This document shows, piece by piece, positions 15,020-15,321 of a stretch of DNA of 15,321 bases; the first letter of the stretch is position 1, and each line of letters opens with the position of its first letter. Origin of the DNA: Lentisphaeria bacterium. Lineage in GTDB: Bacteria > Verrucomicrobiota > Lentisphaeria > Victivallales > UBA1829. The translations under genes were made by a program, and so were the position numbers. The stretch spans positions 1 to 15,321 of the forward strand of contig JAGAPM010000290.1 of the NCBI GenBank assembly GCA_017623265.1. The letters run 5' to 3'. The notes beneath the pieces were generated by a model, which was not told where the DNA came from, searched no databases, and saw only the letters and a list, made by a program, of their open reading frames with translations.

Positions 15020-15321
15020 AAACGGTTTTTTTATCACATGCCTGGGTACGCAGTGCCGGATAAAACCGTGCCGCCAGTTGTGTGCCGAGCGGTGTTAACA
15101 GGATCAGTGCTGATGCAATAGCGATGAACGGTACAAAAGGAATGGGGCGATGCCGCATTTTCGGCTTGATCCGCTTGTAGACCGGAGCAATGACCAGCGC
15201 TGAAATCGCTGCAAACAGCAGGATCCAGAGAAAATTCATAATCCCCGTTACCGGCGCGAGAACAGTCAGCAGTTTTACATCGCCCCAGCCGAAGATCATT
15301 TTTCCCGTCAGACCTCTTCCC
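14988..15321 (-). CDS. Type IV prepilin peptidase (A24 family), 5' part outside window
   Basis: C-terminal fragment of an integral-membrane aspartic protease that cleaves, and often methylates, type IV prepilins and type II secretion pseudopilins. About 110 residues are visible and the frame is open to the right edge (GRGLTGK precedes the first internal Met at 15299), so the true start is outside. The GxGD protease motif appears as FGWGDVKLL, followed by membrane segments NFLWILLFAAISALVIAP and the family-typical IPFVPFIAIASALILL. The earlier catalytic aspartate and any zinc-binding N-terminal domain are not in the window. The tail after the last helix (LAARFYPALRTQ onward) is polar and unremarkable. 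It overlaps the mraY end by 32 bases, tail to tail. The short call of a gene starting at 15299 should not be taken as the real N-terminus. Confidence 0.85.
   Translation of the reverse strand, partial: GRGLTGKMIFGWGDVKLLTVLAPVTGIMNFLWILLFAAISALVIAPVYKRIKPKMRHRPIPFVPFIAIASALILLTPLGTQLAARFYPALRTQACDKKTVFSGSSASPFR

Noticed and set aside
13907..15037. 376-codon open frame antisense to all of mraY
   Set aside because: It is His/Gln/Arg-rich shadow sequence; mraY is unmistakable on the other strand and the frame would have no promoter.

Overview
The window looks like ordinary chromosome of a Gram-negative bacterium with roughly balanced base composition. It carries a YdbH-like envelope protein with one membrane anchor, a type IV prepilin peptidase, MraY and a periplasmic-type amidase. 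The combination of a GldA/GldF-GldG/DUF4340 export cassette, prepilin processing and an mraY gene lying away from its usual division/cell-wall neighbours fits the PVC group (for example a Victivallis-like Lentisphaerota). That assignment is a tentative inference from gene content and not from a marker gene. There is no tRNA, rRNA, insertion sequence, prophage or CRISPR array.

Layout. (1) Positions 1-8153, minus strand: seven tightly packed genes read leftward. In transcription order they are a secreted protein of unknown function, an ABC-2 permease, an ABC ATPase (GldA-like), a permease fused to a GldG-like domain, a DUF4340 protein, ThiD and an N-acetylmuramoyl-L-alanine amidase cut by the left window edge. 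Three junctions are ATGA start/stop overlaps and a fourth overlaps by about 11 bases, so this is almost certainly one transcript. (2) Positions 8154-8306: a divergent control region with two overlapping -10 boxes and a perfect 15-base palindrome. (3) Positions 8307-12353, plus strand: three genes encoding a divergent PurN-like formyltransferase, a large YdbH/AsmA-type membrane-anchored protein and a novel membrane protein with a C-terminal coiled coil. (4) Positions 12347-13696, minus strand: a sigma-70 factor of RpoD type, convergent with and slightly overlapping the previous gene. (5) Positions 13697-13927: a second divergent control region with two near-consensus promoters, the mraY one having a palindrome centred on its -10 box. 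(6) Positions 13928-15019, plus strand: mraY, overlapping tail to tail with a prepilin peptidase that runs off the right edge on the minus strand.

How the genes fit together. Most of the content concerns the cell envelope: lipid-linked peptidoglycan precursor synthesis (MraY), peptidoglycan cleavage (amidase), an ABC-2 exporter with GldG/DUF4340 accessory subunits, a YdbH-like candidate for lipid transfer, and prepilin maturation. ThiD (thiamin) and the PurN-like enzyme (one-carbon/formyl chemistry) are metabolic genes embedded in these envelope operons. The least explained parts are the divergent PurN-like/YdbH-like/unknown trio, the secreted protein heading the ABC operon, and the two palindromic candidate operators. 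No clear factor-independent terminator was seen; both convergent gene pairs overlap and leave no intergenic space for one.
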